A model generated the notes under the pieces. That model saw only the letters and a program-made list of their open reading frames with translations, made no database searches and had not been told where the DNA came from. From contig NZ_JACHWY010000001.1 in assembly GCF_014191715.1 (NCBI RefSeq), positions 186,001-250,000 on the forward strand: a stretch of 64,000 nt of DNA, written 5' to 3'. Of this stretch, positions 20,436-30,359 are shown one piece after another. Position 1 is the stretch's first letter. The number at the start of each line of letters is the position of its first letter. The position numbers and the translations under genes were made by a program. Origin of the DNA: Litorivivens lipolytica. Lineage in GTDB: Bacteria; Pseudomonadota; Gammaproteobacteria; Pseudomonadales; Spongiibacteraceae.

Positions 20436-20789
20436 ATGAGTGTTGAATCCTTTTCTCCCGAGCAGGCGCTCAGCGTCACGGAAGCGGCGCAGGAGCACTT
20501 TCGCAAGCAGCTGTCGGAAAAGTCTGACGGTGCTATTCGTTTGTCAGTCAAGGAAAGCGGCTGCACCGGCTACAAATACGTGATCGATATTGTCGAGCAG
20601 AAAGAAGCAGATGATATCGCCATTGCGCTGGATAACGGCGTCAAGCTGTTCGTCGCCTCCGATGCCATGGGCATGATGCGCGGCACCCAGATTGATTACA
20701 CCCGCGAAGGGCTGAATCGCACCCTGAAATTCATCAACCCGAATGTGTCTGATGAATGCGGTTGCGGCGAAAGCTTTAACGTCGGCTAG
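20436..20789 (+). CDS. sufA: A-type Fe-S carrier (SufA/IscA family)
   Basis: A small carrier that receives Fe-S clusters from the scaffold and delivers them to target proteins. 117 residues with the three conserved cysteines of the family: one in SGCTGYKYV (about residue 46) and two in DECGCGESFNV near the C terminus. The sequence alone does not separate SufA from IscA or ErpA; the name follows its place in the suf unit. Unlike in enteric suf operons, where sufA comes first, it lies after sufS. Confidence 0.88.
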   Translation: MSVESFSPEQALSVTEAAQEHFRKQLSEKSDGAIRLSVKESGCTGYKYVIDIVEQKEADDIAIALDNGVKLFVASDAMGMMRGTQIDYTREGLNRTLKFINPNVSDECGCGESFNVG

Positions 20790-20803
20790 GGTAGAGAAAA
20801 CAC

Positions 20804-21337
20804 ATGGAACGCAGAATGGTGACAACGGTCACCGATTGTCCGGGGCGGATTGTGCCGGTGGGCACGCCGATTACGATTCCCAAGGATAACTTTGTCACCA
20901 TCACCCAAGCCTTGGGTGGCAACTACACGGTGACCTACAACGGCAATATGGTGCGGGTAGATGGCACTGATGCGGCGGCGTTGGGTCTGGAACCGGAAGT
21001 GCTGGAATTCGAACAGCCCGACGGCGATGACATTCTCGAAGAGCAGGTGTGGGACGCATTGCGTACCGTATTTGACCCGGAAATTCCGGTGGATCTGGTG
21101 AATCTCGGTTTGATTTACAAGGTTGAGATCGAGCAAGCCGATAAAAGCGTGTACATCGAAATGACCCTGACCGCACCCGGTTGCGGCATGGGCCCGGTGC
21201 TGGTGGGTGACGTGGAGTACCGCGTGGCGCAAGTGCCGAATGTGAAAACGGTGCAAGTGGAATTGGTATTCGACCCACCCTGGAGCCGGGAGATGATGTC
21301 GGAAGAAGCCCAGCTCGAAACGGGGATGTTTTACTGA
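20804..21337 (+). CDS. sufT: Fe-S maturation protein SufT (MIP18/DUF59 family)
   Basis: Auxiliary factor in Fe-S protein maturation. 177 residues: an N-terminal extension (about 1-75) that is characteristic of the SufT form, then the MIP18/DUF59 domain with DPEIPVDLVNLGLIY and TAPGCGMGPVLVGDVE, containing the conserved Cys. It overlaps sufE by one base. SufT is known to matter under high Fe-S demand in other bacteria; its biochemical role is still not settled. Its place between sufA and sufE is common in SUF-dependent bacteria. Confidence 0.92.
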   Translation: MERRMVTTVTDCPGRIVPVGTPITIPKDNFVTITQALGGNYTVTYNGNMVRVDGTDAAALGLEPEVLEFEQPDGDDILEEQVWDALRTVFDPEIPVDLVNLGLIYKVEIEQADKSVYIEMTLTAPGCGMGPVLVGDVEYRVAQVPNVKTVQVELVFDPPWSREMMSEEAQLETGMFY

Positions 21338-21765
21338 TGAGTGCCAACCCTTTTGGTCGCAGTATTTCGGCAGAAGATATTGTCGATACCCTCGGTTTTT
21401 TTGACAGCTGGGAAGACCGCTACAAGTACATTATCGATCTAGGCAAGGAACTGCCGGCAATGCCGGACGAGTTGAAAACCGAAGATCGGCTGATTCGCGG
21501 TTGCCAGAGTCAGGTCTGGCTGGAAACTGAACAGCAGGGCGAGACCTTTGAATTTCAGGCCGACAGCGACGCCTTTATTGTTAAGGGGTTGCTGGGGGTG
21601 ATTCTCGCGGCCTACAACAACAAGGCCGCCGATGACATTCTGGCCTTTGATATTGAACAGTATTTTGAACAACTCGACTTACTGCGCCACTTGAGCCCGA
21701 CCCGCGGCAACGGTTTGCGCGCAATGGTCCAGCGTATTCGCGAGATTGCGGGAGAGCCGGCGTGA
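21337..21765 (+). CDS. sufE: Sulfur-transfer protein SufE
   Basis: Accepts the persulfide from SufS and passes it to SufB. 142 residues, normal length; the acceptor Cys is C56 in LIRGCQSQVWL (E. coli SufE C51). It starts inside the sufT stop codon and its own stop overlaps the GTG start of trmJ, so the suf unit and trmJ are physically joined. This means trmJ, and possibly iscR and iscS further on, may be read from the suf promoter. Confidence 0.96.
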   Translation: MSANPFGRSISAEDIVDTLGFFDSWEDRYKYIIDLGKELPAMPDELKTEDRLIRGCQSQVWLETEQQGETFEFQADSDAFIVKGLLGVILAAYNNKAADDILAFDIEQYFEQLDLLRHLSPTRGNGLRAMVQRIREIAGEPA

Positions 21766-22520
21766 GCCTCGACAATATTCGCATCGTTCTGGTGAACACC
21801 TCTCACCCCGGCAATATCGGGGCGGTGGCGCGCGCCATGAAAAATATGTGTGTCAGTGATCTGGCGCTGGTGTCGCCGAAGAAGTTTCCCCACGACGAAG
21901 CGACCTGGCGGGCATCCAATGCCACCGACGTGCTCGACAGTGCGAAAGTGTTTGAAACTCTGGAAGAGGCGATTGCCGACTGCGGGTTGGTGATTGGTAC
22001 CAGTGCCCGTGGCCGTCGCATTCCCTGGCCGCTACTCGATCCGCGCAATTGCGCCAAGCAGGCCTACGGTGAAGCCTCAAAACACAAAGTGGCTTTGGTG
22101 TTTGGCCGCGAAGATCGCGGGCTCACCAATGAAGAACTGCAGCTGTGCAACTTGCACGTCAACATTCCCGCTAACGAAGAGTACAGCTCGTTGAATCTGG
22201 CGATGGCGGTGCAGGTGCTGTGTTACGAGTTGCGCATGACGGCACTGGATGGCCAGCTCAGCAGCAACCCGCTGGAAGAGTGGGACCAGCCGCCAGCAAC
22301 GGCGGACGCTTTGGCACGTTATATCGTGCATCTTGAGGAAACCCTGACGGAGTTGGGCTTTCTGCGAGCTGATGCGCCCAAGCAGTTGATGACCCGTCTG
22401 CAGCGTCTGTATACCCGGGCGCGACCGGACGAGATGGAAGTGAATATTCTGCGCGGCATTTTGACTGCCACGCAGTATCAAATCCGTCAGCAGAAGCTTG
22501 CGACGGACGAGCGGAACTAA
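21762..22520 (+). CDS. trmJ: tRNA (cytidine/uridine-2'-O-)-methyltransferase TrmJ
   Basis: SPOUT-class enzyme that 2'-O-methylates position 32 in several tRNAs. 252 residues, with [20 protein letters not shown] at the N terminus, [15 protein letters not shown] (SAM knot) and the [18 protein letters not shown] loop. It starts with GTG overlapping the sufE stop. In enteric bacteria trmJ sits just upstream of iscR; the same neighbour is kept here (52-base gap), which marks this spot as the ancestral isc locus. Confidence 0.95.
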   Translation: MSLDNIRIVLVNTSHPGNIGAVARAMKNMCVSDLALVSPKKFPHDEATWRASNATDVLDSAKVFETLEEAIADCGLVIGTSARGRRIPWPLLDPRNCAKQAYGEASKHKVALVFGREDRGLTNEELQLCNLHVNIPANEEYSSLNLAMAVQVLCYELRMTALDGQLSSNPLEEWDQPPATADALARYIVHLEETLTELGFLRADAPKQLMTRLQRLYTRARPDEMEVNILRGILTATQYQIRQQKLATDERN

Positions 22521-22572
22521 TGGATTCGGACAGCTTGCGCGCAGAACCCGCGTAAGGGGAGGTCATAGAGAA

Positions 22573-23043
22573 ATGCGATTGACCACAAAAGGCCGCTATG
22601 CGGTGACCGCCATGCTCGATCTGGCTCTGCACAGTGGTCAGGGGCCGGTCAGCCTGTCTGAAATTTCTTCGCGACAGCATATTTCCCTGTCTTATCTGGA
22701 GCAGTTGTTCGCCAAATTGCGCCGCCGCGGTCTGGTAAAAAGCATTCGCGGCCCCGGTGGTGGTTACTGTCTGGATCAGCCCACCGAAAATACCTTTGTG
22801 GCTGACATTATCGACGCAGTAGATGAAAGCGTGGACGCCACCAACTGTTCCGGTGAGGCCAACTGTCAGGAAGGAGAGGTCTGTTTGACCCACCATCTGT
22901 GGAGTGACTTGAGCGATCAGATTCATACCTTTTTAAGTGGCATCAGTCTGGCCAGTCTGGTCGAGCGCCGCGAAATTCAGCAGATCGCGACGCGCCAGAA
23001 TCATCGCGAAGCCGATCAGATCGCCATGACCATGGTTGATTGA
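22573..23043 (+). CDS. iscR: Fe-S-sensing Rrf2-family regulator IscR
   Basis: Transcription factor that binds a [2Fe-2S] cluster and reports cellular Fe-S status. 156 residues, Rrf2 winged helix ([38 protein letters not shown]). The cluster ligands occur at exactly the E. coli numbers: C92, C98, C104 and H107 ([18 protein letters not shown]). I chose ATG 22573, with GGGGAGG 10 bases upstream, over a longer reading frame that begins inside trmJ. It lies between trmJ and iscS, as in the isc operon, but now downstream of a complete suf set. A likely target is the site before sufB. Confidence 0.95.
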   Translation: MRLTTKGRYAVTAMLDLALHSGQGPVSLSEISSRQHISLSYLEQLFAKLRRRGLVKSIRGPGGGYCLDQPTENTFVADIIDAVDESVDATNCSGEANCQEGEVCLTHHLWSDLSDQIHTFLSGISLASLVERREIQQIATRQNHREADQIAMTMVD

Positions 23044-23073
23044 TGGCTGAAACAAGAAGGGTTTGATTGAGTT

Positions 23074-24231
23074 ATGCAGTCTCCAATTTACCTCGACTAC
23101 GCTGCCACCACGCCGGTAGACCCCCGCGTCGCCGAGAAGATGGCCGCCTGCCTTACTCTGGAAGGCAATTTTGGCAATCCGGCATCACGCTCCCATCTGC
23201 TTGGCTGGAAGGCCGAAGAGGCGGTAGAAAATGCCCGTCGACAGGTCGCTGACCTCATTGGCGCGGATAGCCGCGAAATCGTCTGGACCTCGGGCGCGAC
23301 CGAAGCCGATAACCTCGCCATCAAAGGCGTGGCTGAAGCCTATGCCGAGCGCGGTCGCCATATCATCACCTCGCGAATTGAACACAAGGCCGTGCTGGAT
23401 ACCTGCGAATATCTGGCGGGCAAAGGCTTTGAGATTACCTATCTGGATGCCGACGCCAGCGGCGTGATTGCACCGGAAGCCGTTGCCGCTGCGCTGCGCG
23501 ACAATACGATTCTGGTCAGTCTGATGCACGTGAATAACGAGCTGGGTTCCATCAATGATCTAGCGGCCATCGGTGAGGTACTGAAAGATCACCAGGCGTT
23601 TTTTCATGTGGACGCGGCTCAAAGTGTCGGCAAGCTTCCGCTGAATCTGGCGGAGCTTTCGGTGGATCTGATGTCCATCTCTGCCCACAAATGCTACGGC
23701 CCGAAAGGCATCGGTGCGCTCTATGTGCGCCGTCGCAGCCAGTGCCAATTAGCGATTCAGATGCACGGCGGTGGTCACGAGCGGGGTATGCGCTCGGGAA
23801 CCCTCCCGACGCACCAGGTTGTAGGTTTGGGCGAAGCCTGTGCGCTGGCGGCCGATACCTTGGAGGCTGAGCAGCAGCGCCTGACAGCACTTCGTCAGCA
23901 GTTTCTCGCGCCCTTGCAGGCATTGGAAGGTGTGACGGTGAATGGCGACGGCTGGCCCGGTATCGCCAATGTCAGTTTTGCCGAGGTAGATGGTGAATCC
24001 CTGTTGATGTCACTGCGTAATCTGGCGGTCTCAACGGGATCAGCCTGTGCTTCGGCGACGCTGGAGCCCAGTTACGTACTGCGCGCCATCGGCGTGGAAG
24101 AGAAGCTGGCCTTGAGCTCGGTGCGCTTCAGTTTCGGTCGTTACACCACGGCTGAGGAGCTGGAACAGGCTGCTACTCAGGTGGTCGAAGCCGTTAATCG
24201 ACTGCGCGGCGCCCAGCGGCAGGCTGGGTAG
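23074..24231 (+). CDS. iscS: Cysteine desulfurase IscS, short C terminus
   Basis: Type I (NifS/IscS) PLP cysteine desulfurase supplying sulfur for Fe-S clusters, tRNA thiolation and cofactors. PLP lysine K206 ([12 protein letters not shown]) is at the E. coli number, and the mobile-loop Cys is C325 in [16 protein letters not shown]. It has 385 residues, against 404 in E. coli IscS: the sequence stops after [12 protein letters not shown], where the E. coli protein continues with about 20 more residues ending in WAHH, a tail needed for IscU binding. Neither iscU nor the other isc genes follow. The gene probably now serves tRNA thiolation and similar tasks. A strong terminator comes next. Confidence 0.93.
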   Translation: MQSPIYLDYAATTPVDPRVAEKMAACLTLEGNFGNPASRSHLLGWKAEEAVENARRQVADLIGADSREIVWTSGATEADNLAIKGVAEAYAERGRHIITSRIEHKAVLDTCEYLAGKGFEITYLDADASGVIAPEAVAAALRDNTILVSLMHVNNELGSINDLAAIGEVLKDHQAFFHVDAAQSVGKLPLNLAELSVDLMSISAHKCYGPKGIGALYVRRRSQCQLAIQMHGGGHERGMRSGTLPTHQVVGLGEACALAADTLEAEQQRLTALRQQFLAPLQALEGVTVNGDGWPGIANVSFAEVDGESLLMSLRNLAVSTGSACASATLEPSYVLRAIGVEEKLALSSVRFSFGRYTTAEELEQAATQVVEAVNRLRGAQRQAG

Positions 24232-24298
24232 CCCCATTCATCGTCTGACTTCCCGCCATTCGCGGGGTCGCGGCATATTCATTTCACTCAGATAAGCT

Positions 24299-24304
24299 TA
24301 TAAT
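24299..24304 (+). promoter_or_regulatory. Consensus -10 hexamer upstream of ndk
   Basis: TATAAT stands 77 bases before ndk. No good -35 is present (TTCATT at 24278-24283 gives a spacer of only 15). Transcripts starting here (about 24311) would meet the terminator at 24323-24348 almost at once, so this may drive a very short RNA or be an incidental match. Confidence 0.3.
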
Positions 24305-24322
24305 TAGCGGATTTTGTGAACG

Positions 24323-24348
24323 AACCAGCGGCTTCCGCTGGTTTTTTT
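24323..24348 (+). terminator. Strong intrinsic terminator between iscS and ndk
   Basis: Perfect stem AACCAGCGG (24323-24331) with CCGCTGGTT (24335-24343), loop CTT, followed directly by T5 (seven T in all from the arm end). It separates the suf-trmJ-iscR-iscS transcript from ndk. Confidence 0.85.
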
Positions 24349-24380
24349 AAATACTTTGTTTTTATTGGAGAAATTGACTG

Positions 24381-24809
24381 ATGGCTGTGGAACGTACTCT
24401 TTCCATTGTGAAACCCGATGCGGTAGCAAAAAATGTAGTTGGCGAGATTTACAGCCGCTTTGAAAAAGCCGGTCTGCGCATTGTTGCTGCCAAGATGCTG
24501 CGCCTGAGCCGCACTCAGGCCGAAGGTTTCTACGCCGAGCACAAAGGCCGTCCGTTCTTCCCCGCCCTGGTTGACTTCATGACCTCTGGCCCGGTGACCG
24601 TTCAAGTGCTGGAAGGCGAGAACGCCATTGCCAAAAACCGCGAGCTGATGGGCGCGACCAACCCGAAAGAAGCTGAGCCCGGCACCATCCGCGCTGACTT
24701 TGCTGAGTCTATCGACGCTAACGCAGCCCACGGTTCTGACTCTCCGGCTTCTGCCGAGCGCGAAATTGCATACTTTTTCGCCACAAGCGAGATCTGCGAG
24801 CGCGATTGA
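24381..24809 (+). CDS. ndk: Nucleoside diphosphate kinase
   Basis: Exchanges phosphate between nucleoside di- and triphosphates. 142 residues (E. coli 143), [15 protein letters not shown] at the N terminus and the phospho-histidine H117 in [25 protein letters not shown] lies 8 bases before the ATG. In most gammaproteobacteria ndk follows the isc operon directly; here it follows iscS alone, which supports loss of the genes in between. Confidence 0.97.
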   Translation: MAVERTLSIVKPDAVAKNVVGEIYSRFEKAGLRIVAAKMLRLSRTQAEGFYAEHKGRPFFPALVDFMTSGPVTVQVLEGENAIAKNRELMGATNPKEAEPGTIRADFAESIDANAAHGSDSPASAEREIAYFFATSEICERD

Positions 24810-24822
24810 GCTGCATTAACCC

Positions 24823-25989
24823 ATGAGTGAATCTGTGAGCCCGACAAGCACCGCCGCGGCGCAACCGGTCAACCTACTGGGGATGACCCGTGCCCAGCTC
24901 GCAGGTTTCATGGTGTCGCTGGGCGAGAAACCCTTTCGCGCTCAGCAACTGCTCAAGTGGATGCATCACCGCGGTGTGGATGACTTTGAGCAGATGACAG
25001 ATATGGGCAAGGCGCTGCGCGCCAAACTCAAAGAGGTCGCAGAAATCCGCCCGCCGGAGATTCTGCGCCAACTGGATTCCAAAGACGGTACCCGCAAATG
25101 GGCTATCGGCGTCGGTGGCGGAAACGTGGTGGAAACCGTGTTGATCCCCGACGGCGATCGCGCCACCTTGTGTGTGTCGTCGCAGGTCGGCTGCAGCCTC
25201 GACTGCAGTTTCTGTTCCACCGGCAAACAGGGCTTTCAGCGCGATCTGACCGCCGCTGAGATCATTGGTCAGGTATGGCAGGCCATCAAATCCTATGATG
25301 GTTTTGGCGCTAAAAAACGCATCGTTACCAATGTGGTGATGATGGGCATGGGCGAGCCGCTGCTGAACTTCGACAACGTGGTGGCAGCCACCGACCTGAT
25401 GATGGACGACTTCGGTTACGGTCTGTCCAAGCGTCGCGTGACCTTGAGTACCTCCGGCGTGGTGCCCAAGCTCTACGAACTCGCGAAAGTGTCACAGGTC
25501 TCGCTGGCCGTTTCCCTGCATGCGCCTAACGATGCATTGCGCAATGAGCTGGTGCCGATCAACAAGCGCTACCCCATTGCAGAGTTGCTGGAAGCCTGTC
25601 GCCATTACATTGATTGCCAGCCCGATATTCACCGGGTAGTGACGGTGGAATACACGCTGATTTCCGGCGTCAATGATCAGCCCGAGCACGCCCACGAGCT
25701 GGCGGCATTGCTGAAAGACTTTCCCTGCAAGATCAACCTGATTCCCTTTAATCCGTTTTCACTCTCGGATTACTCGCGGCCGAGCAAAAATGCCACCCGC
25801 CGTTTCTGGGAAATTTTGACCAAGGCAGATTTTGTAACTACTGTGCGAACCACGCGCGGTGATGATATCGACGCGGCCTGCGGGCAGCTGGCGGGCGAAG
25901 TGGTCGACAGGACCCGTCGCAATGCGCGCCACCTGCAGCGTCGTGAAACTTCCGAAGCACAAATAATAAATGTGGTGAATGAGAAATGA
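24823..25989 (+). CDS. rlmN: Dual-specificity RNA methyltransferase RlmN
   Basis: Radical SAM enzyme that adds a methyl group to C2 of A2503 in 23S rRNA and A37 in some tRNAs. 388 residues. The cluster-binding cysteines are C124, C128 and C131 (CSLDCSFC), and the methyl-carrying and resolving cysteines are expected near the C terminus (one is seen in [12 protein letters not shown]). [13 protein letters not shown] and SVSLHAPND are family motifs. It overlaps pilF by four bases (ATGA). Confidence 0.96.
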   Translation: MSESVSPTSTAAAQPVNLLGMTRAQLAGFMVSLGEKPFRAQQLLKWMHHRGVDDFEQMTDMGKALRAKLKEVAEIRPPEILRQLDSKDGTRKWAIGVGGGNVVETVLIPDGDRATLCVSSQVGCSLDCSFCSTGKQGFQRDLTAAEIIGQVWQAIKSYDGFGAKKRIVTNVVMMGMGEPLLNFDNVVAATDLMMDDFGYGLSKRRVTLSTSGVVPKLYELAKVSQVSLAVSLHAPNDALRNELVPINKRYPIAELLEACRHYIDCQPDIHRVVTVEYTLISGVNDQPEHAHELAALLKDFPCKINLIPFNPFSLSDYSRPSKNATRRFWEILTKADFVTTVRTTRGDDIDAACGQLAGEVVDRTRRNARHLQRRETSEAQIINVVNEK

Positions 25990-26765
25990 AGACGTGCTTT
26001 CGCTTACTGACGGGGCTGATGGCCCTTGTATTGCTGGCTGCTTGTGTGACAACGACGGAATCGCCCTACAAGGAAAAGAAAGACGAGGCGCGGGCGTTGG
26101 AACTTTCATCGCAGCTTGCTCGCAGTTATATCAGCCGGGGAGAGTGGGAGTCGGCAAAGCGTCATTTGCGCTACGCCATTGATACCGATCCCAAAAACGT
26201 TGAGGCACACGAAGGTCTGGCGCTGGTTTTTCAGAACACCGGTGAACTTGAGCTCGCCGAAGAACACTACCGCAAAGCGTTGCGCTACGGTGCGGACAAC
26301 ACCCGTGTGCGTAACAACTATGCCGCCTTTCTGTTTGGGATGGAGCGCTACAGTGAAGCAGCCAACGAATTTGAGCTGGTGACGGAAGACGTGTTGTACG
26401 AAGGCCGTATGAATGCCTTTGTGAATCTGGCGCGCTGCTACGAACAACTGGATAGAACGGAAGAAGCGGCCAAGACTTTCCGTCGAGCCTTCTTGATGGA
26501 CAAGCAGTCGACAGCGGCCCTGTTTGGACTTGCGCGCACGCATTATCAGCTGGGCAATCTGCCCAAGGCGCAGGCTTTCTACGACGAATACCTGAAACAC
26601 GCCAAGACTCAGAGTGCGGCCAGCTTGCTACTGGGTATTAAACTGGCCGACAGTTTTGGCGACAAGAATACCCACGCAAGTTATGCCTTGGCATTGAAGA
26701 ACCTGTACCCGAAATCGAGAGAGTATCTGGAGTACCGCGCCTACATAGAACAGCGGCAGCCCTGA
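25986..26765 (+). CDS. pilF: Type IV pilus biogenesis TPR lipoprotein PilF
   Basis: Outer-membrane pilotin that lets the secretin PilQ assemble. 259 residues with a lipoprotein signal ([10 protein letters not shown], Cys 19 or so), then tetratricopeptide repeats through the rest of the protein (for example [26 protein letters not shown] split across residues 75-102, and [26 protein letters not shown]). This gene regularly sits between rlmN and rodZ in pseudomonads and relatives. No other pilus genes are in the window. Confidence 0.88.
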   Translation: MKTCFRLLTGLMALVLLAACVTTTESPYKEKKDEARALELSSQLARSYISRGEWESAKRHLRYAIDTDPKNVEAHEGLALVFQNTGELELAEEHYRKALRYGADNTRVRNNYAAFLFGMERYSEAANEFELVTEDVLYEGRMNAFVNLARCYEQLDRTEEAAKTFRRAFLMDKQSTAALFGLARTHYQLGNLPKAQAFYDEYLKHAKTQSAASLLLGIKLADSFGDKNTHASYALALKNLYPKSREYLEYRAYIEQRQP

Positions 26766-26772
26766 CACTGGT

Positions 26773-27198
26773 ATGGAGCACACAGTGAGCGAGCAAGAAC
26801 CCGGTTGCAGTCTGCGTGAAGCCCGCGAAGCGGCAGGCTTGAGTCAACAGGATGTGGCGGACAGCCTGAATCTGCTGGTCAGCAACGTTCAGGCCATCGA
26901 AAGTAATACCTTCAAACAGCTGAATGCGGATATTTTTGTGCGCGGCTATATCCGCAGCTACGCCCGGTTTTTGAATCTTGATGCAGAGCCCTTACTGGAA
27001 GCGGCTGAACGGGTACTGCGGGCGGAGAGTCGTTCGGCAGAAGCGGTTTGTGTCAGTGCGGCTTCGCCGATCAAGCCAATGCATAAAGTCATTGCGGCTT
27101 TGGTCCTGGCCGGCTTGGTGTGGGCGGGCTCAGTTGTTTGGATGTCTTCTGAAGTTGAAGCGGCACAGGTCGCTCACAGTGAGGCGCAAGAGGCCTGA
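26773..27198 (+). CDS. rodZ: RodZ-like helix-turn-helix membrane protein, short form
   Basis: RodZ links the MreB cytoskeleton to the envelope in rod-shaped cells. The 141 residues hold the N-terminal HTH_25-type domain ([37 protein letters not shown]) at about 13-80 and a single membrane helix at about 96-117 ([18 protein letters not shown]), and then stop after some 25 periplasmic residues. Usual RodZ proteins are 250-350 residues with a Pro/Thr-rich linker and a DUF4115 domain; both are missing. The reading frame ends cleanly 2 bases before ispG, with no sign of a frameshifted remainder. Position between pilF and ispG matches rodZ. Confidence 0.82.
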   Translation: MEHTVSEQEPGCSLREAREAAGLSQQDVADSLNLLVSNVQAIESNTFKQLNADIFVRGYIRSYARFLNLDAEPLLEAAERVLRAESRSAEAVCVSAASPIKPMHKVIAALVLAGLVWAGSVVWMSSEVEAAQVAHSEAQEA

Positions 27199-27200
27199 AT

Positions 27201-28316
27201 ATGTTGCACGAATCTCCCATAGTACGGCGCAAATCGCGACAGATCATGGTGGGCAATGTCCCGGTCGGTGGTGATGCGCCGATTTCTGTTCAGAGCATGA
27301 CTAACACTGACACTTGTGATGTGGCTGCGACCGTTGCCCAGATCAAGCAACTGGAAGCGGTCTGCGCCGATATCGTTCGGGTGTCCGTTCCGTCAATGGA
27401 AGCGGCAGAAGCCTTTCGCGAGATCAAAAAGCAGGTGGATGTGCCTCTGGTGGCGGATATTCACTTCGATTACAAAATAGCCTTGAAAGTTGCCGAGTAC
27501 GGGGTGGACTGTCTGCGCATCAACCCCGGTAATATTGGTCGCGAAGATCGTGTGCGCGCAGTGATCGATGCCGCTCGCGATAAAAATATTCCGATTCGTA
27601 TCGGTGTGAACGCGGGGTCGCTGGAGAAAGACCTGCAGCGTAAATACGGCGAGCCCACCTCGGATGCGCTGGTGGAATCGGCCATGCGTCATGTTGATAT
27701 TCTCGATAAGCATGACTTTCAGGATTTTAAAGTCAGCGTCAAAGCCTCCGACGTGTTTCTCGCGGTTGGCGCCTACCGCAAGCTGGCGACTTTGATCGAG
27801 CAGCCGTTACATCTCGGGATTACCGAGGCCGGTGCGTTGCGAGGCGGTACCGTTAAGAGCTCGGTGGGCCTTGGCATGTTGCTGATGGACGGCATTGGCG
27901 ACACGATTCGTGTGTCACTGGCGGCGGACCCAGTTGAAGAGATCAAGGTCGGTTACGAAATTCTGAAAAGCCTCAAGCTGCGTTCCAAAGGCATCAACTT
28001 TATTGCTTGCCCGAGCTGTTCGCGCCAGAACTTTGATGTTATTGGCACCATGAATGAGCTTGAAGCGCGCCTCGAAGATGTCACCACTCCGGTTAACGTG
28101 GCGGTGATTGGCTGTTTTGTTAATGGTCCCGGTGAGTCCAAGGAAGTGGAAATCGGTGTCACGGGTGCCAGCCCCAGCAACATGATTTATATCGACGGTA
28201 AAACCGATCACAAGGTACAGAGCGGCGAGTTAATCGATCATCTTGAGGGCTTGATCCGCGAGCGCGTGGCCAAGAAACAAGCGGAAGAAAACGACATTAT
28301 TGCGCGCCAGGCCTGA
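27201..28316 (+). CDS. ispG: 4-hydroxy-3-methylbut-2-enyl diphosphate synthase IspG
   Basis: Penultimate enzyme of the MEP isoprenoid pathway; a [4Fe-4S] enzyme. 371 residues (E. coli 372). [12 protein letters not shown] and [13 protein letters not shown] are in the TIM barrel; the cluster ligands are in [11 protein letters not shown] and [12 protein letters not shown]. It follows rodZ by 2 bases and precedes hisS, the conserved order. As an Fe-S enzyme it depends on the SUF machinery encoded upstream. Confidence 0.97.
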   Translation: MLHESPIVRRKSRQIMVGNVPVGGDAPISVQSMTNTDTCDVAATVAQIKQLEAVCADIVRVSVPSMEAAEAFREIKKQVDVPLVADIHFDYKIALKVAEYGVDCLRINPGNIGREDRVRAVIDAARDKNIPIRIGVNAGSLEKDLQRKYGEPTSDALVESAMRHVDILDKHDFQDFKVSVKASDVFLAVGAYRKLATLIEQPLHLGITEAGALRGGTVKSSVGLGMLLMDGIGDTIRVSLAADPVEEIKVGYEILKSLKLRSKGINFIACPSCSRQNFDVIGTMNELEARLEDVTTPVNVAVIGCFVNGPGESKEVEIGVTGASPSNMIYIDGKTDHKVQSGELIDHLEGLIRERVAKKQAEENDIIARQA

Positions 28317-28343
28317 GCGCGATCGCAACAGGGATTCAGTACG

Positions 28344-29627
28344 TTGGCAAAGATTCAATCCATCCGTGGCATGAACGACCTCCTGCCGGAGGAATCGCCT
28401 CTGTGGCAATACCTCGAAGGGAAGCTCCATAATCTCTTGTCGCGCTACGGTTACAGTGAAATTCGCTTTCCGATTCTAGAACAGACTGAACTGTTCAAGC
28501 GATCCATCGGTGAAGTTACGGATATCGTTGAAAAGGAAATGTACACATTTGAGGATCGCAATGGCGACAGCCTGACTTTGCGACCGGAGGGAACAGCCCC
28601 TTGCGTGCGCGCTGCCGAGCAGCACGGACTGCTCTACAACCAGATGCAGCGCCTTTGGTACACCGGCCCGATGTTCCGTCACGAGCGTCCGCAAAAAGGC
28701 CGCCTGCGTCAGTTTCATCAAGTGGGCGTGGAAGCTTTTGGCATGGTCGGCCCCGACATTGATGCAGAATTGATCGCCTTGAGCGCCCGTTTCTGGAAAG
28801 AGCTGGGCATTACCGAAGGTTTGACTCTGGAGCTCAATACGCTGGGCAGCAGTGACAGTCGCAAGGCCTTTCGCGAGGCCTTGGTGAGCTACCTGACACC
28901 GTTGAAAGCGCAGTTGGACGAAGACAGTCAGCGTCGTCTGGACACCAACCCCCTGCGAATTCTCGACAGTAAGAATGCCGAGACTCAGGCATTGCTGGCC
29001 GACGCTCCGGTGTTTGATGACTATCTGGATGAAGATTCGCGCGCACATTTCGCCGGGTTGTGCGAACGCCTCGATGCGCTTGGTATCAGCTATGTACGCA
29101 ACTCCAAGCTGGTGCGTGGCCTCGATTACTATGGGCTTACCGTTTTCGAATGGACCACCGACTTGCTCGGCGCCCAGGGTACGGTGTGCGCCGGTGGCCG
29201 CTACGATGGGCTGGTTGAACAACTGGGCGGCAAGCCCACGCCGGCGGTGGGTTTTGCGATGGGCTTGGAGCGTTTGTGCCTGTTGCTTGAGGCAACTGAA
29301 AATTTGCCGGAGAAAAAGGCCCAGGCCGATGTCTATCTGGTAAGCTCTGGCAGCCGTGCCGAGGTCGAGGCCTTGAAACTGGCAGAAACACTGCGGGAGA
29401 GCCTCGCTTTGCGGGTGGTAACCCACTGCGGCGGTGGCAGCTTCAAAAGTCAGTTTAAAAAAGCGGACCGCTCGGGTGCACGGGTTGCCCTGATAATTGG
29501 CGAGAGTGAGGCCGAGCAGGGCGTAGTCCAGGTGAAATGGCTGCGTGAAGAGCGCGAACAGCAAGAGCTGGCGAGCGCAGAGGTAGTGGCCACACTGGCT
29601 GCTGCGCTGGAAACGCCTGCTCAGTAA
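28344..29627 (+). CDS. hisS: Histidyl-tRNA synthetase
   Basis: Class II synthetase charging tRNA-His. 427 residues (E. coli 424). Motif 1 is near [18 protein letters not shown], motif 2 is [12 protein letters not shown] with [17 protein letters not shown], the histidine-specific motif is [15 protein letters not shown], and motif 3 is [16 protein letters not shown]. The anticodon domain is at the C terminus. The start is TTG, giving the standard [17 protein letters not shown]; no ATG closer than the ninth residue of that sequence exists, so TTG is well supported. Confidence 0.97.
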   Translation: MAKIQSIRGMNDLLPEESPLWQYLEGKLHNLLSRYGYSEIRFPILEQTELFKRSIGEVTDIVEKEMYTFEDRNGDSLTLRPEGTAPCVRAAEQHGLLYNQMQRLWYTGPMFRHERPQKGRLRQFHQVGVEAFGMVGPDIDAELIALSARFWKELGITEGLTLELNTLGSSDSRKAFREALVSYLTPLKAQLDEDSQRRLDTNPLRILDSKNAETQALLADAPVFDDYLDEDSRAHFAGLCERLDALGISYVRNSKLVRGLDYYGLTVFEWTTDLLGAQGTVCAGGRYDGLVEQLGGKPTPAVGFAMGLERLCLLLEATENLPEKKAQADVYLVSSGSRAEVEALKLAETLRESLALRVVTHCGGGSFKSQFKKADRSGARVALIIGESEAEQGVVQVKWLREEREQQELASAEVVATLAAALETPAQ

Positions 29628-29684
29628 GCAGCGGATAACGATAATTCATTTAATGACAACAAGAGAATTTGTAGAGGTATAAGC

Positions 29685-30359
29685 GTGGAAACCTATCGCA
29701 CCGACGAAGAGCAGGTCGAAGCCCTGAAAAAATGGTGGGCGGACAATGGCAAGTCCACCGTTTTGGGTATCGTGGTTGCGGTTGCGGCCGTATTTGGCTG
29801 GCAAGGATGGCAGAAACAGCAGGAAGGCAAGCTGGCAGAAGCCTCGGCCAGTTACCAGAGCCTGCTGGAAGCAGATTCTGCGGCTGAAACCGACAGCAGC
29901 AAGGTCACCACCGCACAACATCTAGCGGAAACCCTGAAAGCGGACTATCCGGGCACGACCTATGCGATTTTCGGCGCGATGTATAAAGCCAAATACGCGG
30001 CCCAGATCAATAAATGGGAAGAAGCTGAAGCGGAATTACGATGGGTGCTGGATCAAAAACCAAATGATCCTCTGCTGCTGCAAGCCAAGGTTCGTCTGGC
30101 GCATGTTCTTCTAGCCCAGAAGCGCTACGAAGACGCACAAAATATTCTCGCTGGCTCAGAGCTTGGCAGCTACGCGGCGCTGATTGCCGAAACCCGTGGC
30201 GATATTCTCATGGCGCAGGGTGACAAGGCGGGTGCCCTGGCGGCCTACGAGCAGGCGAAAACCGAATTAGCGGCGCTGGAAAATGCGTCCCAGAACCCCT
30301 TGCTGGAAATGAAGATCAACGACCTGCAGTCTGCGCAGGACGGAGCCGCTGAGGAATGA
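29685..30359 (+). CDS. yfgM: YfgM-family ancillary translocon/BAM-associated TPR protein
   Basis: Inner-membrane protein with a large periplasmic TPR domain; E. coli YfgM binds PpiD and the Sec translocon and works with periplasmic chaperones. 224 residues: EEQVEALKKWWADNGKS, a membrane helix at about residues 23-38 (TVLGIVVAVAAVFGW), then helical repeats. The start is GTG with GTAGAGG upstream. The last codon overlaps bamB by four bases (ATGA). Placement hisS-yfgM-bamB-der is the standard one. Confidence 0.92.
   Translation: METYRTDEEQVEALKKWWADNGKSTVLGIVVAVAAVFGWQGWQKQQEGKLAEASASYQSLLEADSAAETDSSKVTTAQHLAETLKADYPGTTYAIFGAMYKAKYAAQINKWEEAEAELRWVLDQKPNDPLLLQAKVRLAHVLLAQKRYEDAQNILAGSELGSYAALIAETRGDILMAQGDKAGALAAYEQAKTELAALENASQNPLLEMKINDLQSAQDGAAEE

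Noticed and set aside
28476-29564. 362-codon minus-strand open frame opposite hisS
   Set aside because: Complete hisS motifs lie on the other strand; no ribosome site or family features.
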